Shown piece by piece: positions 34,393 through 42,519 of a stretch of 64,000 bases of DNA. Position 1 is the stretch's first letter. Every line of letters starts with the position of its first letter. Source of the stretch: Actinocrinis sp035653575 (GTDB lineage: Bacteria; Actinomycetota; Actinomycetes; Streptomycetales; Catenulisporaceae); the NCBI RefSeq assembly GCF_035653575.1, contig NZ_DASRBQ010000180.1, forward strand, positions 26,080 to 90,079. Direction: 5' to 3'. The notes under the pieces were generated by a model. It was given only the letters and a program-made list of their open reading frames with translations. It made no database searches and was not told the DNA's origin. A program made the position numbers and the translations under genes.

Positions 34393-35721
34393 ATGACGAT
34401 CACCGCTCCGGCCGACCAGGTCGCGGTGCGCAGACCGCCCAAGTCGCGGTTCAAGCGCGCGCTGCTCGCCCCGTGGCAGGGGCTCGTGCTGACCTTCATC
34501 GCCGGCCTGAACATCGGCGTCGTCGTGCTCCAGCTCGACATCCTCGGCTTCATCGGCCTCGGCGTCGGCCTGCTGCTGCTGCCCATCTCCACGTGGCTGT
34601 GCCGACAGGTGGCCAACCTGGCCCGCCATCTGGCCTGGCGCTGGCAGGGCGTGCAGATCCAGCGCCCCTACCGGCCGAGGCCGCAGTTCCAGCGCGGGGT
34701 GATGGGGATCGCGGAGCGCTGCCGGTGGATCCTGCGGGACCCGGCGACCTGGCGGGACCTGGTGTGGAGCTTCCTCGACATGGTCGTCGGCTTCACCCTC
34801 GGCCTGTTCGCGGCCGTGTTGCTGCTCTACGGCATCGAGGGTGTCGTGCTCTCCTCGCTGTGGCCGATCCTCGTGCGGCACGGCTACAACGACTGGTACA
34901 CGTTCGTGCACGTCCAGCAGGGCAACGAGAAGTGGCGCTGGGTGCCGGCCGGCATGGGCGCGTTCATCGCGATCCTCGGCTTCTATGTCGCGCCGGGCCT
35001 GCTGCGGGTGCACGCGCTGTGGACCAGGGTGCTGCTCAAGCCGACGCGGGCCGCCGAGCTGGCGCTGCGGGTGCAGCACCTGACCGAGACGCGGGCCGAC
35101 GCCGTGGACGCCTCGGCCGCCGAACTGCGCCGCATCGAGCGCGACCTGCATGACGGCGCGCAGGCCCGTCTGGTGGCGATGGGCATGAACCTGAGCGCGG
35201 CGGAGGCACTGATGGAGAAGCACCCCGACGAGGCCCGCGCCCTGCTCATGGAGGCCCGCGACGCCTCCGTCAAGGCGCTGACTGAACTTCGGGGGCTGGT
35301 ACGCGGCATCCACCCGCCGGTGCTGGCCGACCGCGGGCTCGCCGACGCGGTTCGCGCCCTCGCCCTGGACAGCGCGCTGAACGTCGAGGTCACCGCCGAC
35401 CTGCCCGGCCGCGCCCAGGCGCCGGTGGAATCCGCGGCGTACTTCGCGGCCAGCGAGTTGCTGACCAACGTCGCCAAGCACGCGGGCGCGAGCCGGGCGT
35501 GGATCGACCTCTCCTACGCGAACGGCCTGCTGCGGATGACGGTGACCGACGACGGACGCGGCGGCGCCGACCCGGCCGGCGGCACCGGACTGCGCGGAGT
35601 GGAGCGCCGGATCGGTACATTCGACGGGTTGTTGACCGTGACGAGCCCGCCCGGCGGGCCGACCGTAGTGGCCCTGGAGATTCCGTGCGCGTTGTCCTCG
35701 CCGAAGACCTCTTCCTCCTGA
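34393..35721 (+). CDS. NarL-type sensor histidine kinase with membrane sensor domain
   Basis: A 442-residue kinase. About four helices (30-68 as two, 130-160, 186-206) form a membrane sensor without a large outside loop. The HisKA_3 motif RRIERDLHDGAQARLVAMG contains His253; HATPase motifs are ELLTNVAKHAGA and DDGRGGAD...GTGLRGVERR. AGGAGG is 7 nt before ATG 34393. Such kinases with DUF-type membrane sensors often stand next to an MMPL pump and sense envelope or drug stress. The stop overlaps the regulator start by 37 bp. Confidence 0.92.
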   Translation: MTITAPADQVAVRRPPKSRFKRALLAPWQGLVLTFIAGLNIGVVVLQLDILGFIGLGVGLLLLPISTWLCRQVANLARHLAWRWQGVQIQRPYRPRPQFQRGVMGIAERCRWILRDPATWRDLVWSFLDMVVGFTLGLFAAVLLLYGIEGVVLSSLWPILVRHGYNDWYTFVHVQQGNEKWRWVPAGMGAFIAILGFYVAPGLLRVHALWTRVLLKPTRAAELALRVQHLTETRADAVDASAAELRRIERDLHDGAQARLVAMGMNLSAAEALMEKHPDEARALLMEARDASVKALTELRGLVRGIHPPVLADRGLADAVRALALDSALNVEVTADLPGRAQAPVESAAYFAASELLTNVAKHAGASRAWIDLSYANGLLRMTVTDDGRGGADPAGGTGLRGVERRIGTFDGLLTVTSPPGGPTVVALEIPCALSSPKTSSS

Positions 35722-36329
35722 GAGAAGGGCTTTCCCGGCTGCTGCAAGCCCACGGCTTCGAGATCGTCGCGGCCGTAGACGACGGACCAAGTCTGCTCAA
35801 AGCGCTGATCGACCACCGCCCGGATGTGGCGGTGGTCGATGTGCGTATGCCCCCGACATTCACTGACGAGGGGCTGCAAGCCGTCCTCGCCGCGCGCCGG
35901 CAGGTGCCCGGGCTACCCGTGCTCGTGCTCTCCCAGTACGTCGAGCAGCTCTACGCCCGCGAGCTGCTCGCGGACGGCACCGGCGCGGTCGGCTATCTTC
36001 TCAAGGACCGAGTCTTCGACGCGGCGCAGTTCGTCGACGCGGTACAGCGGGTGGCGGCCGGCGGGACCGCGATGGACCCGGAGGTGATCGCCAAGCTGCT
36101 CGCGCGGGGCAGCAGCCGGGAACCGCTGGGCCGGCTCTCCCCGCGCGAGGTGGAAGTTCTGGCCCTGATGGCCGAGGGCCGCTCCAACGCGGCGATCGCG
36201 CAACGTCTCGTCATCACCGAGCGCGCGGTGACGAAGCACACCTCGAACATCTTCACCAAGCTGGACCTGCCGCCCTCCGACGACGACAACCGCAGGGTGC
36301 TCGCCGTCCTCGCGTACCTGGACCGCTGA
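35685..36329 (+). CDS. NarL/LuxR family response regulator
   Basis: A 214-residue regulator starting at GTG 35685 (GGAG about 7 nt upstream). The receiver domain has Asp52 (VAVVDVRMPP) and the lysine in YLLKD; the LuxR-type helix-turn-helix reads LSPREVEVLALMAEGRSNAA and VTKHTSNIF. It pairs with the overlapping upstream kinase and probably controls the divergent MMPL gene through the inverted repeat at 34275. Confidence 0.93.
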   Translation: MRVVLAEDLFLLREGLSRLLQAHGFEIVAAVDDGPSLLKALIDHRPDVAVVDVRMPPTFTDEGLQAVLAARRQVPGLPVLVLSQYVEQLYARELLADGTGAVGYLLKDRVFDAAQFVDAVQRVAAGGTAMDPEVIAKLLARGSSREPLGRLSPREVEVLALMAEGRSNAAIAQRLVITERAVTKHTSNIFTKLDLPPSDDDNRRVLAVLAYLDR

Positions 36330-36342
36330 TCACCGCCCCTGG

Positions 36343-37623
36343 TCAGGACAGAGTCGCCTTCGCGATCCCGAGGATGAACGGGGTGGTGTTCACCGACTCG
36401 CTCGTCGGGCTGAACGCGTACACCAGCACGCGCTGCAAGTCCCGCGTCGCGAAGACTCCGTCGGTGTATCCGGGCCGCGAGCCGGTCTTCCCCCAGACGG
36501 TGACGTCGCCGATCGTCGCGCTCATCAATCCCATGCCGAAGCAGGCCTGCCCGGTGCAGTGATCAGTACCCATATACGGCACGTCCGGCACCGTCACCAT
36601 GTCCTCCAGCTCCGCGCCCGGTAGCAGTCGCCCGGTGAACAGCGAGACCATCAGGGTCCGCAGATCCCGTGCCGAGGAGATCATGCCGCCCTCGGCCCAG
36701 GGATAAGGGCTCTGCTCCGTGACATCGACGAGCGTCGACGCGCCGCTGCCGTCCGCCGCCGGAACCGCCAGGTATCCGTGCAGGTGCGGGCCCGCGATCC
36801 GATACGAGGTCGCGGCCGGCACCGAGGTGTCGTGCAGCCTCAGTGGCCTGATGATCCTGGCGTTCACCTCGTCGGCGTAGCTGTGCCCGGTGACGCGCTC
36901 GATCAGCATGCCCAACAGGAAGTAGTTCACGCCGTTGTACCGCTGCGCGCTCCCCGGAGCGAAGGCCATCGGCTCACCGGCCAGCGCCCCGACGATCTGC
37001 TGCGGCGTCGGGTGCTCGAAACGATGCGCGACAAACCCCGCTGGGTCGCCCTCGTCGTCGCCGACGTCCACGCCGGGCAGCCCGCTGGTGTGGTTCAGCA
37101 GCTCGGCGACCGTGATCGGCGGATAGGAAGCGGGCAGCTCCCCGGGCAGGTAGTGCTGGATGCTGTCGGTGAGCGAGACCTGATGCGAGGCGACCAGTTG
37201 TAGCGCCACCGTCGCGGTGAACACCTTTGTCACGCTGCCGATCCGGAACCGGTCAGAAGGCGACGGCGCGCTGCCGGTTGCCACGTCCCCGAGCCCTGAC
37301 ACTCCCCGCCACGTGTCACCGCTCTGAAGGTCGTTCACCAGTGCCAGCGCGCCCGTGATTTCGGCGTTCGGCAGACCACCGATAGCCGCCTGCAACGCCG
37401 CCGGATCAAGCGGCGGCAGCTGCGGTGTGTGAACCGGTGGCAAGCCGGATCCGGCCATTACCGGAGTTGCCGGAGCCGCCGTGTCCGGTGCGCCCGGCGC
37501 GGCCGCCTGCGCCCCCGGCGCCAGCGCCCCGCTCGCCAGCGCCACCGCGCCGACCACCCCGACCAGCGCGCCGATGCGCGTGTGCCCCGCGCGAGCAGAA
37601 GCCCGCAGGTACTTCGTGTCCAA
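36343..37623 (-). CDS. secreted serine hydrolase of the beta-lactamase / D-Ala-D-Ala carboxypeptidase fold
   Basis: A 426-residue secreted protein. A signal peptide (about 1-41) is followed by a Pro/Ala linker and the class C beta-lactamase-type domain. The nucleophile motif is S130-V-T-K133; the second motif, normally YxN, reads YNGVNY, and the third is WGKTGSRPGY. The shift in the YxN position is unusual and could alter activity. The family hydrolyses peptides, esters or beta-lactams at the cell wall. It is convergent with the NarL-type regulator gene, with only 13 bases between stops. Confidence 0.87.
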   Translation of the reverse strand: MDTKYLRASARAGHTRIGALVGVVGAVALASGALAPGAQAAAPGAPDTAAPATPVMAGSGLPPVHTPQLPPLDPAALQAAIGGLPNAEITGALALVNDLQSGDTWRGVSGLGDVATGSAPSPSDRFRIGSVTKVFTATVALQLVASHQVSLTDSIQHYLPGELPASYPPITVAELLNHTSGLPGVDVGDDEGDPAGFVAHRFEHPTPQQIVGALAGEPMAFAPGSAQRYNGVNYFLLGMLIERVTGHSYADEVNARIIRPLRLHDTSVPAATSYRIAGPHLHGYLAVPAADGSGASTLVDVTEQSPYPWAEGGMISSARDLRTLMVSLFTGRLLPGAELEDMVTVPDVPYMGTDHCTGQACFGMGLMSATIGDVTVWGKTGSRPGYTDGVFATRDLQRVLVYAFSPTSESVNTTPFILGIAKATLS

Positions 37624-37719
37624 CGGAAGACTCCCCGATGCCTTGTTTCTCTTAAGCGGACACCGAGGAGTCTTCCGAACCGTGCTTAGAGCTTCACGGG
37701 TAGCAGAGTCAGTCTTCGA

Positions 37720-37737
37720 GGTGGTGCTGGCACCACC
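37720..37737 (-). terminator. hairpin after the surface-protein gene
   Basis: GGTGGTG-CTGG-CACCACC, a perfect 7-bp stem with a 4-nt loop, begins 17 bases past the stop of the surface-protein gene on the minus strand. Confidence 0.5.
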
Positions 37738-37753
37738 CCGGCGCGCCCGGCGA

Positions 37754-40555
37754 TCAGGTCGTCGAGTAGTACCCGAACACGTCCACGATCAGCCGCGCCA
37801 CGCCCGACTCCGCCAGATGCAAGTCGATGCCGTAGTTCTGACTTCCCAAGGTGACGGTCGCCGCGTTCGTGACGGTCTCATTCGCGGGGAAGTCGAGGGC
37901 CGAGATCGTCGGCGGGGTGGCCTCGTCGTCGGGATAAGCCGAGAGATAGCCGCCGTCTGACGGATTGGCGACCGTCAGATTCGCCGCGATGGATCCGCCG
38001 CGCAGCCCCCAGAGATCCGAGCTGCCGGCGTCGTACCCGATCGGGACATCAGTGGTGCCTACGCCGACGGACTCCAGGTCCCACGCACGTGTCGGGGTGA
38101 TGGGAGTGAAGAAGCTTCCGGCCCCAGAGCGGAAATAGCCGTCGATGTCCACGATCAGGTCCGTGGATCCCGCGCTCGAGTTCGCGAAGTCCACGTAGCC
38201 GTCCGCACCGACCTTCACGATGACCTGGTTCGCGATCGTCTGCCCCGCCATGAAGTCGAGGTTCGAGACGACCGGGCGGTTCTCGCCGTCGGGATAGGCG
38301 GTGAGGTATCCGCCCTGCTTGGGGTTGGTCACGGTCACGTTCAAGGCCACGGCCGCGGCTCCGGTGTAGTTGCCTACGTAGAGCTTATGGACGCCGTTCG
38401 CCGCGATGGTCGAGGCGCTCTTCCGGGTGTCCAGCAGCCGGATCGGTGACACCGAGGTGTAGCCGTAGGTCGAATCGTCGCTGTAGTACCCCGCGAGATC
38501 CGCCACCAGGTCGACGCTGCCGCCACTGCCGTTCTTGAAGTTGACGCTCCCGTTCGCGCCGACCTTCACGATGACCGAATTCGCGAAGGTCCTGCCCGGC
38601 GTGAAGTCGAGGTTTGAGGTGGTCGGCTGCGCCGCGTCGGCGGGGTAAGCCGTGATGTAGCCGGTTTGCGTCGGATTGACCACGGTCACGTTCAGCGCGA
38701 CTGCGCGCAGGCCGGTCTGGGGCACTCCGGCCACGCCGGCGATGTTCAGGCTCAGGGTGCCGTTCGCGGGCACCTTCGCCACGGCGGGAACACCGATTCC
38801 CTTGCGTGTGTCGAGGATTCGCACCGGGCTCACTGGTGTGTAGTAGGACGCGGCCGTCGTGAACTGCGCGGAAGTGCTGGCTGTATCGCCGTCCAGGTCC
38901 GTCTCGGTCACGGTGACCGTGTACGTGCCCGCCTTCGCGTACGGGTGGTCGGTGTCGAGCGCGGAATATCCGTCGACGACGCTTCCGTCACCGAAGTCGA
39001 ACTTGTAGTCGGTGATCGGCCAGGCAGCCGTCGACGCGCTGGCGTCCGCTTCCACGCTCAGGCCGCCGACCGGGCTCACGGCGAGCTTTGGCAGGAAGGG
39101 CTTGGGAACGGCGGTCGCAATCGTCCCGTTGACGGTCTTCAGCCCGCCGTAGGAGTTGGTGACCGTGACGGCCGGGAAGAAGGTGCCGGCGGCCGTGTAC
39201 GCGTGTGACGCGCTGCACGAGCCGTTTGTGACCGGGACCTGGTCCGTCACGGTGCCGTCGCCGAAGTCGACACGGCAGTAGTTCGCGACGGACCACGGAT
39301 CCGTCACCGAAGCCGAAACGGTGACCGGAACCCCGGTGAGGGCGCGCGGCACCGAAGACGAGAAGGTGGCGGTGATGGGGTCGACGTACTCCACCGCGCC
39401 GCGGTCGTGGTAAGCGGGAGTGCCGGAGCCGGTGTCGGCCACCAGCGGGTCGTCGACCCGGGGATGACCCATGACGTCCGTGCTGAGCTCTCCGGGCGCC
39501 GAGGAGTCGGCCGAGTCGATGGTCACCGAGTCGCTCGGGATGATGCCCGAGACCGACGTGACCGAGTTCGAATCATGCGTACCCTGAGACGTTGCCGCGG
39601 CGAACGAGCCGGCGTCGGCGTACGTGCCGCCGCCCCAGGAATAGGCGATTTTCGTGTCCGACGCCGCGTTGACGTCGTTGTAGTCGGCCTTGCTGCCTGG
39701 CGTCGAACTGGAGTCGACGGACAGCGGTATGTTCGGGCTCGAATCAGTCGCGGCGGGGCACGCGATCGCGGTCGGCCCGGTCAGCTGGGCCAAGACGTTG
39801 TTCTCGATGGTCGTGGACGTCGATCCATTCGAGACCGAAATGCCGTACCCGCACCATGGGCTCACGTCATTGCTGGTAATGGCCGACGAGGTGACGCCGT
39901 TGAGCACGATACCCGGCCGCTCCACGGCCCCGACGAAGTTCTCGAGCGCGTTCGTCGTGATCGTGTCGGCGCTGCCTCCCGTGATCGAGATCGTCGCGGC
40001 TGTGCTCCCGCCGCGTAGCAGGCTTCTCGAGAGGGTGACGTTCGACGAGGCGAGGGCTTGGATCTGCGGAGCCTGCGAAGCCGAAGGCTGCCTGCTCTGC
40101 AGGCCGTCGAGTGTGATGTGGTCGGAACCCGAGATCGCGACCGTTGATCCGTTGCTGGCTAGTCGGAGGTTGGCGACGGTCACGAAGGAGGCGCCTGTGA
40201 TGGTGATGTCGTTCGCCGTGCTGCCGTTCGTGGCGATCAACGGCGCACTTCCGGTCACCGCGGAAGTGGGTCCCTCGATGGTGATCGGCTGGCCCGCGGT
40301 GCCTGACTTGGTCACGGAGAACGGCGGATATATGCCCGCGAGCATGATCGTCTCGCCCGGGGTCACCGCGTTCATGGCTGCCGGGATCGTGCAATACGGC
40401 GTGACCGAGCTGTCCGCGGTGTTGTCTGAACAGCTTGTGACAGCGTTGTTCACGTAAAGCGTCGTGCCGGTGGCCGCGTGGGCGGCTGGCAGCGGCGTAA
40501 GTGATCCGACTGATATGAGAAGCGCGACCCCCGTCGCGACACGGCGCCCGTGCAC
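37754..40555 (-). CDS. large secreted surface protein: beta-helix, PKD and three repeated C-terminal domains
   Basis: A 933-residue secreted protein. A signal peptide ends near AAHAATG (about 28). Residues about 30-390 have the repeating beta pattern of a right-handed beta-helix (IAGIYPPFSV-type and SSNVTLSRS-type turns). About 395-545 holds two PKD-like domains (CRVDFGDGTV and YKFDFGDGSV, each with an AGTF/AGTYxVTVT strand). The last 380 residues are three copies of an about 120-residue module starting VSPVRILDTR / VSPIRLLDTR / ITPTRAWDL and containing NVTVVNPTQTGYITAYP-like blocks, known from actinobacterial surface proteins. There is no sortase motif. Probably cell-surface or matrix; binding of glycans is inferred from fold only. 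Confidence 0.85.
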   Translation of the reverse strand: MHGRRVATGVALLISVGSLTPLPAAHAATGTTLYVNNAVTSCSDNTADSSVTPYCTIPAAMNAVTPGETIMLAGIYPPFSVTKSGTAGQPITIEGPTSAVTGSAPLIATNGSTANDITITGASFVTVANLRLASNGSTVAISGSDHITLDGLQSRQPSASQAPQIQALASSNVTLSRSLLRGGSTAATISITGGSADTITTNALENFVGAVERPGIVLNGVTSSAITSNDVSPWCGYGISVSNGSTSTTIENNVLAQLTGPTAIACPAATDSSPNIPLSVDSSSTPGSKADYNDVNAASDTKIAYSWGGGTYADAGSFAAATSQGTHDSNSVTSVSGIIPSDSVTIDSADSSAPGELSTDVMGHPRVDDPLVADTGSGTPAYHDRGAVEYVDPITATFSSSVPRALTGVPVTVSASVTDPWSVANYCRVDFGDGTVTDQVPVTNGSCSASHAYTAAGTFFPAVTVTNSYGGLKTVNGTIATAVPKPFLPKLAVSPVGGLSVEADASASTAAWPITDYKFDFGDGSVVDGYSALDTDHPYAKAGTYTVTVTETDLDGDTASTSAQFTTAASYYTPVSPVRILDTRKGIGVPAVAKVPANGTLSLNIAGVAGVPQTGLRAVALNVTVVNPTQTGYITAYPADAAQPTTSNLDFTPGRTFANSVIVKVGANGSVNFKNGSGGSVDLVADLAGYYSDDSTYGYTSVSPIRLLDTRKSASTIAANGVHKLYVGNYTGAAAVALNVTVTNPKQGGYLTAYPDGENRPVVSNLDFMAGQTIANQVIVKVGADGYVDFANSSAGSTDLIVDIDGYFRSGAGSFFTPITPTRAWDLESVGVGTTDVPIGYDAGSSDLWGLRGGSIAANLTVANPSDGGYLSAYPDDEATPPTISALDFPANETVTNAATVTLGSQNYGIDLHLAESGVARLIVDVFGYYSTT

Positions 40556-40597
40556 CGCCCACCCCTTAGGTACGATCCAGCCCGACTAAACAGGTAG

Positions 40598-40613
40598 ACA
40601 GTACTCGTACTGT
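40598..40613. promoter_or_regulatory. perfect palindrome upstream of the surface-protein gene
   Basis: ACAGTAC-TC-GTACTGT is a perfect 7-2-7 inverted repeat 43 bases before the start at 40555. It is a strong candidate operator; the regulator is not known. Confidence 0.6.
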
Positions 40614-40662
40614 GCTCGCTTCCGCGAAAATGTTACGTGGTTGATGCAGTCGGAACGCGCTG

Positions 40663-42360
40663 TCATGCCGGGTCGGCGGGAAGCAGCGCGGTCGCGGTCG
40701 GCCGCAGCCAGAAGTGCACCGACTCGGCGAGGAAGAGCGCCCACAGATATGCCCCGAGCGCGACGAAAGCGTACGTGAGCCCGTGGTGCGCGGGCTTCGT
40801 CGGGATGAAGCTCGCGAGCACGAGAATCACGACGCGACCCTCGAAGCCGAGCGCGCCCGCGATCGTGAGCCACCGGGGCACACTCGCCGCCGCACGGATC
40901 CGGTAGACGATGTCGTAGTGGTGGTACATGACCGCCGCGAGGTACAGGAACGCGAGCGGCATCGCGCCGTGGATCTCGGCGGCGAGCGCGATCGCGATGG
41001 CGTATTCGAACGCGTGGTAGACCGGCGGAACCAGCCAGCCCAGCTTCGAGCCGAGCCTGCGGACTTCAGCCAGCGGCCGGGCAAGGATGTCAGACATCGA
41101 GTACAGCGCGTCAGTCGCTTCCCGGCTGCGCTCGGCGGGCTGGGGGGCGAGCGAACGCTGCACGCGCCCGGCCGTCGTGTACGCGGCGGCAATCAGGCCC
41201 CAGATGAGCAGCACGGTGAACGTCGTGCGCGGCTTAGTGAGCGCGGTGAGCAGCGCGATCAGTGCCCAGCGTTCACCGATCGGCAGCACGATGACCTTGC
41301 GGGCCCAATAGGCGATGGTCTTGTCCGGCGTGACCGGCAGCGGCTGCGTGTTGCCGTCCTTCGCGCCCGCTGCACCGCGCCCTCTGTTCCCCTCATGGAA
41401 GGCGAAGTCGACGTGATGCCGCACCGTCTGCAACGCCATCGCGAGCGCTGCCAGCAACCACACGTTGTCGCCGTTGTGTGCTGACCCGAAGGCCAGGCCC
41501 GCGTAAACCGCGTACTCCTTCGCGCGGTCGAACGTCGCGTCGAGCCACGAGCCGACGCGCGAGAAGTTCAGCGCGTAGCGGGCCAGTTGGCCGTCGGTGC
41601 AGTCCAGGACGAACGAGATGTACAACGCCACGGCCGCCGCGACGTACCCGGCCCTCGTGCCCGTCGCCGCCGTGATCGCCCCCACGATCGCGATCAGCAG
41701 CGACAGCGTCGTGATCAGGTTCGGGCTTAGCCCCCGATCCGCGCACCAACGCGCGAGGAACCGCGAGTACGACGACACGAACAGCGTCGCGAACAGCCCG
41801 TCGTCGCTCTTCACCGCCTTGCGCAGCCGGATCGCTTCGCCGTCGATGTGCGCCACCCGGTCGTACGCGTCCTTCCGGGCGGCCAGCGGCGCGTCGACCA
41901 GGGTCGCGATCAGCCCGTTCGGCAGCTCCACCTCGTGGATCGGCAGCGACTCGGCCAACTGGGTGGCCAGCACGTCTGGGACCAGCGGGCGCGGAGCCGT
42001 CAGCTTCGCCGCCGGCGACGCCCCCTCGACTCGGTGCGCGGTGAGGTCGGGCAGCGTGCGCAGCCTGGTCGCCAGCAGTTCGCGCGCCTGACCGGACACC
42101 GTCAGCACGCCGACCGAGTGCGCGGCCGTCCAGCGCGGGTCCTCGATCGCCAGCCGCAGCGCGTGCCGGTGCGCGATCAGCCGCCGGTCCACCAGCGCCA
42201 CCCGCCCGGCCGCGGAGGCGCTGGCCACGGCCCGCGCGGCGGCCGCGGGGCCGTCCGCGTCCACGACGGTCGCCCCAAGGGCGGACAGCTCCGTACGCAA
42301 CACCCCGTCCCCGTCCACTGGCTGGGGTCCGGTCAGCACCGCGATGGTGGGAATGCGCAC
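40663..42360 (-). CDS. fused nucleotidyltransferase-like / CDP-alcohol phosphatidyltransferase protein
   Basis: A 565-residue protein from GTG 42360 (AGGAAGG 7 nt upstream). Residues 1-180 form an alpha/beta domain placed like the cytidylyltransferase part of fused inositol-phosphate enzymes, but it lacks the usual AGGxGxR loop. About 180-390 is a CDP-alcohol phosphotransferase with the full motif: Asp253, Asp256, Gly257, Ala260, Arg261, Gly270, Asp274 and Asp278 (DCTDGQLAR...GSWLDATFD). About 400-565 is a further membrane domain (DUF5941-like). The family joins CDP-activated alcohols to an acceptor, as in phosphatidylinositol synthesis. Divergent from the envelope-polymer operon. Confidence 0.83.
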   Translation of the reverse strand: MRIPTIAVLTGPQPVDGDGVLRTELSALGATVVDADGPAAAARAVASASAAGRVALVDRRLIAHRHALRLAIEDPRWTAAHSVGVLTVSGQARELLATRLRTLPDLTAHRVEGASPAAKLTAPRPLVPDVLATQLAESLPIHEVELPNGLIATLVDAPLAARKDAYDRVAHIDGEAIRLRKAVKSDDGLFATLFVSSYSRFLARWCADRGLSPNLITTLSLLIAIVGAITAATGTRAGYVAAAVALYISFVLDCTDGQLARYALNFSRVGSWLDATFDRAKEYAVYAGLAFGSAHNGDNVWLLAALAMALQTVRHHVDFAFHEGNRGRGAAGAKDGNTQPLPVTPDKTIAYWARKVIVLPIGERWALIALLTALTKPRTTFTVLLIWGLIAAAYTTAGRVQRSLAPQPAERSREATDALYSMSDILARPLAEVRRLGSKLGWLVPPVYHAFEYAIAIALAAEIHGAMPLAFLYLAAVMYHHYDIVYRIRAAASVPRWLTIAGALGFEGRVVILVLASFIPTKPAHHGLTYAFVALGAYLWALFLAESVHFWLRPTATALLPADPA

Positions 42361-42394
42361 TCGGCGGCCTTCCTCTTCACACTTGTTGGCCCGG

Positions 42395-42424
42395 CGGCAA
42401 CCATAGTCCCGGCAACGGTAGTCC
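42395..42424. repeat. 15-bp tandem repeat between divergent promoters
   Basis: CGGCAACCATAGTCC (42395-42409) and CGGCAACGGTAGTCC (42410-42424) differ at two positions. The array sits in the 158-bp gap between the divergent genes at 42360 and 42520, so it may be an operator or another slippage duplication. Confidence 0.6.
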
Positions 42425-42519
42425 CTCACCGTGTTCGGCTACCATCGTGCAGCGATCGCCGGGACCGGCGGACGACCGGGCGCGGGGGGCCGAGACCGAG
42501 CAAGTAGTGAGGACGCGAC

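Noticed and set aside
40609..40637. BldN-type promoter for the surface-protein gene (CGTAAC on the minus strand at 40637-40632)
   Set aside because: The -10 position at N16 or N17 reads GCACAG or CACAGT, not CGTTGA.
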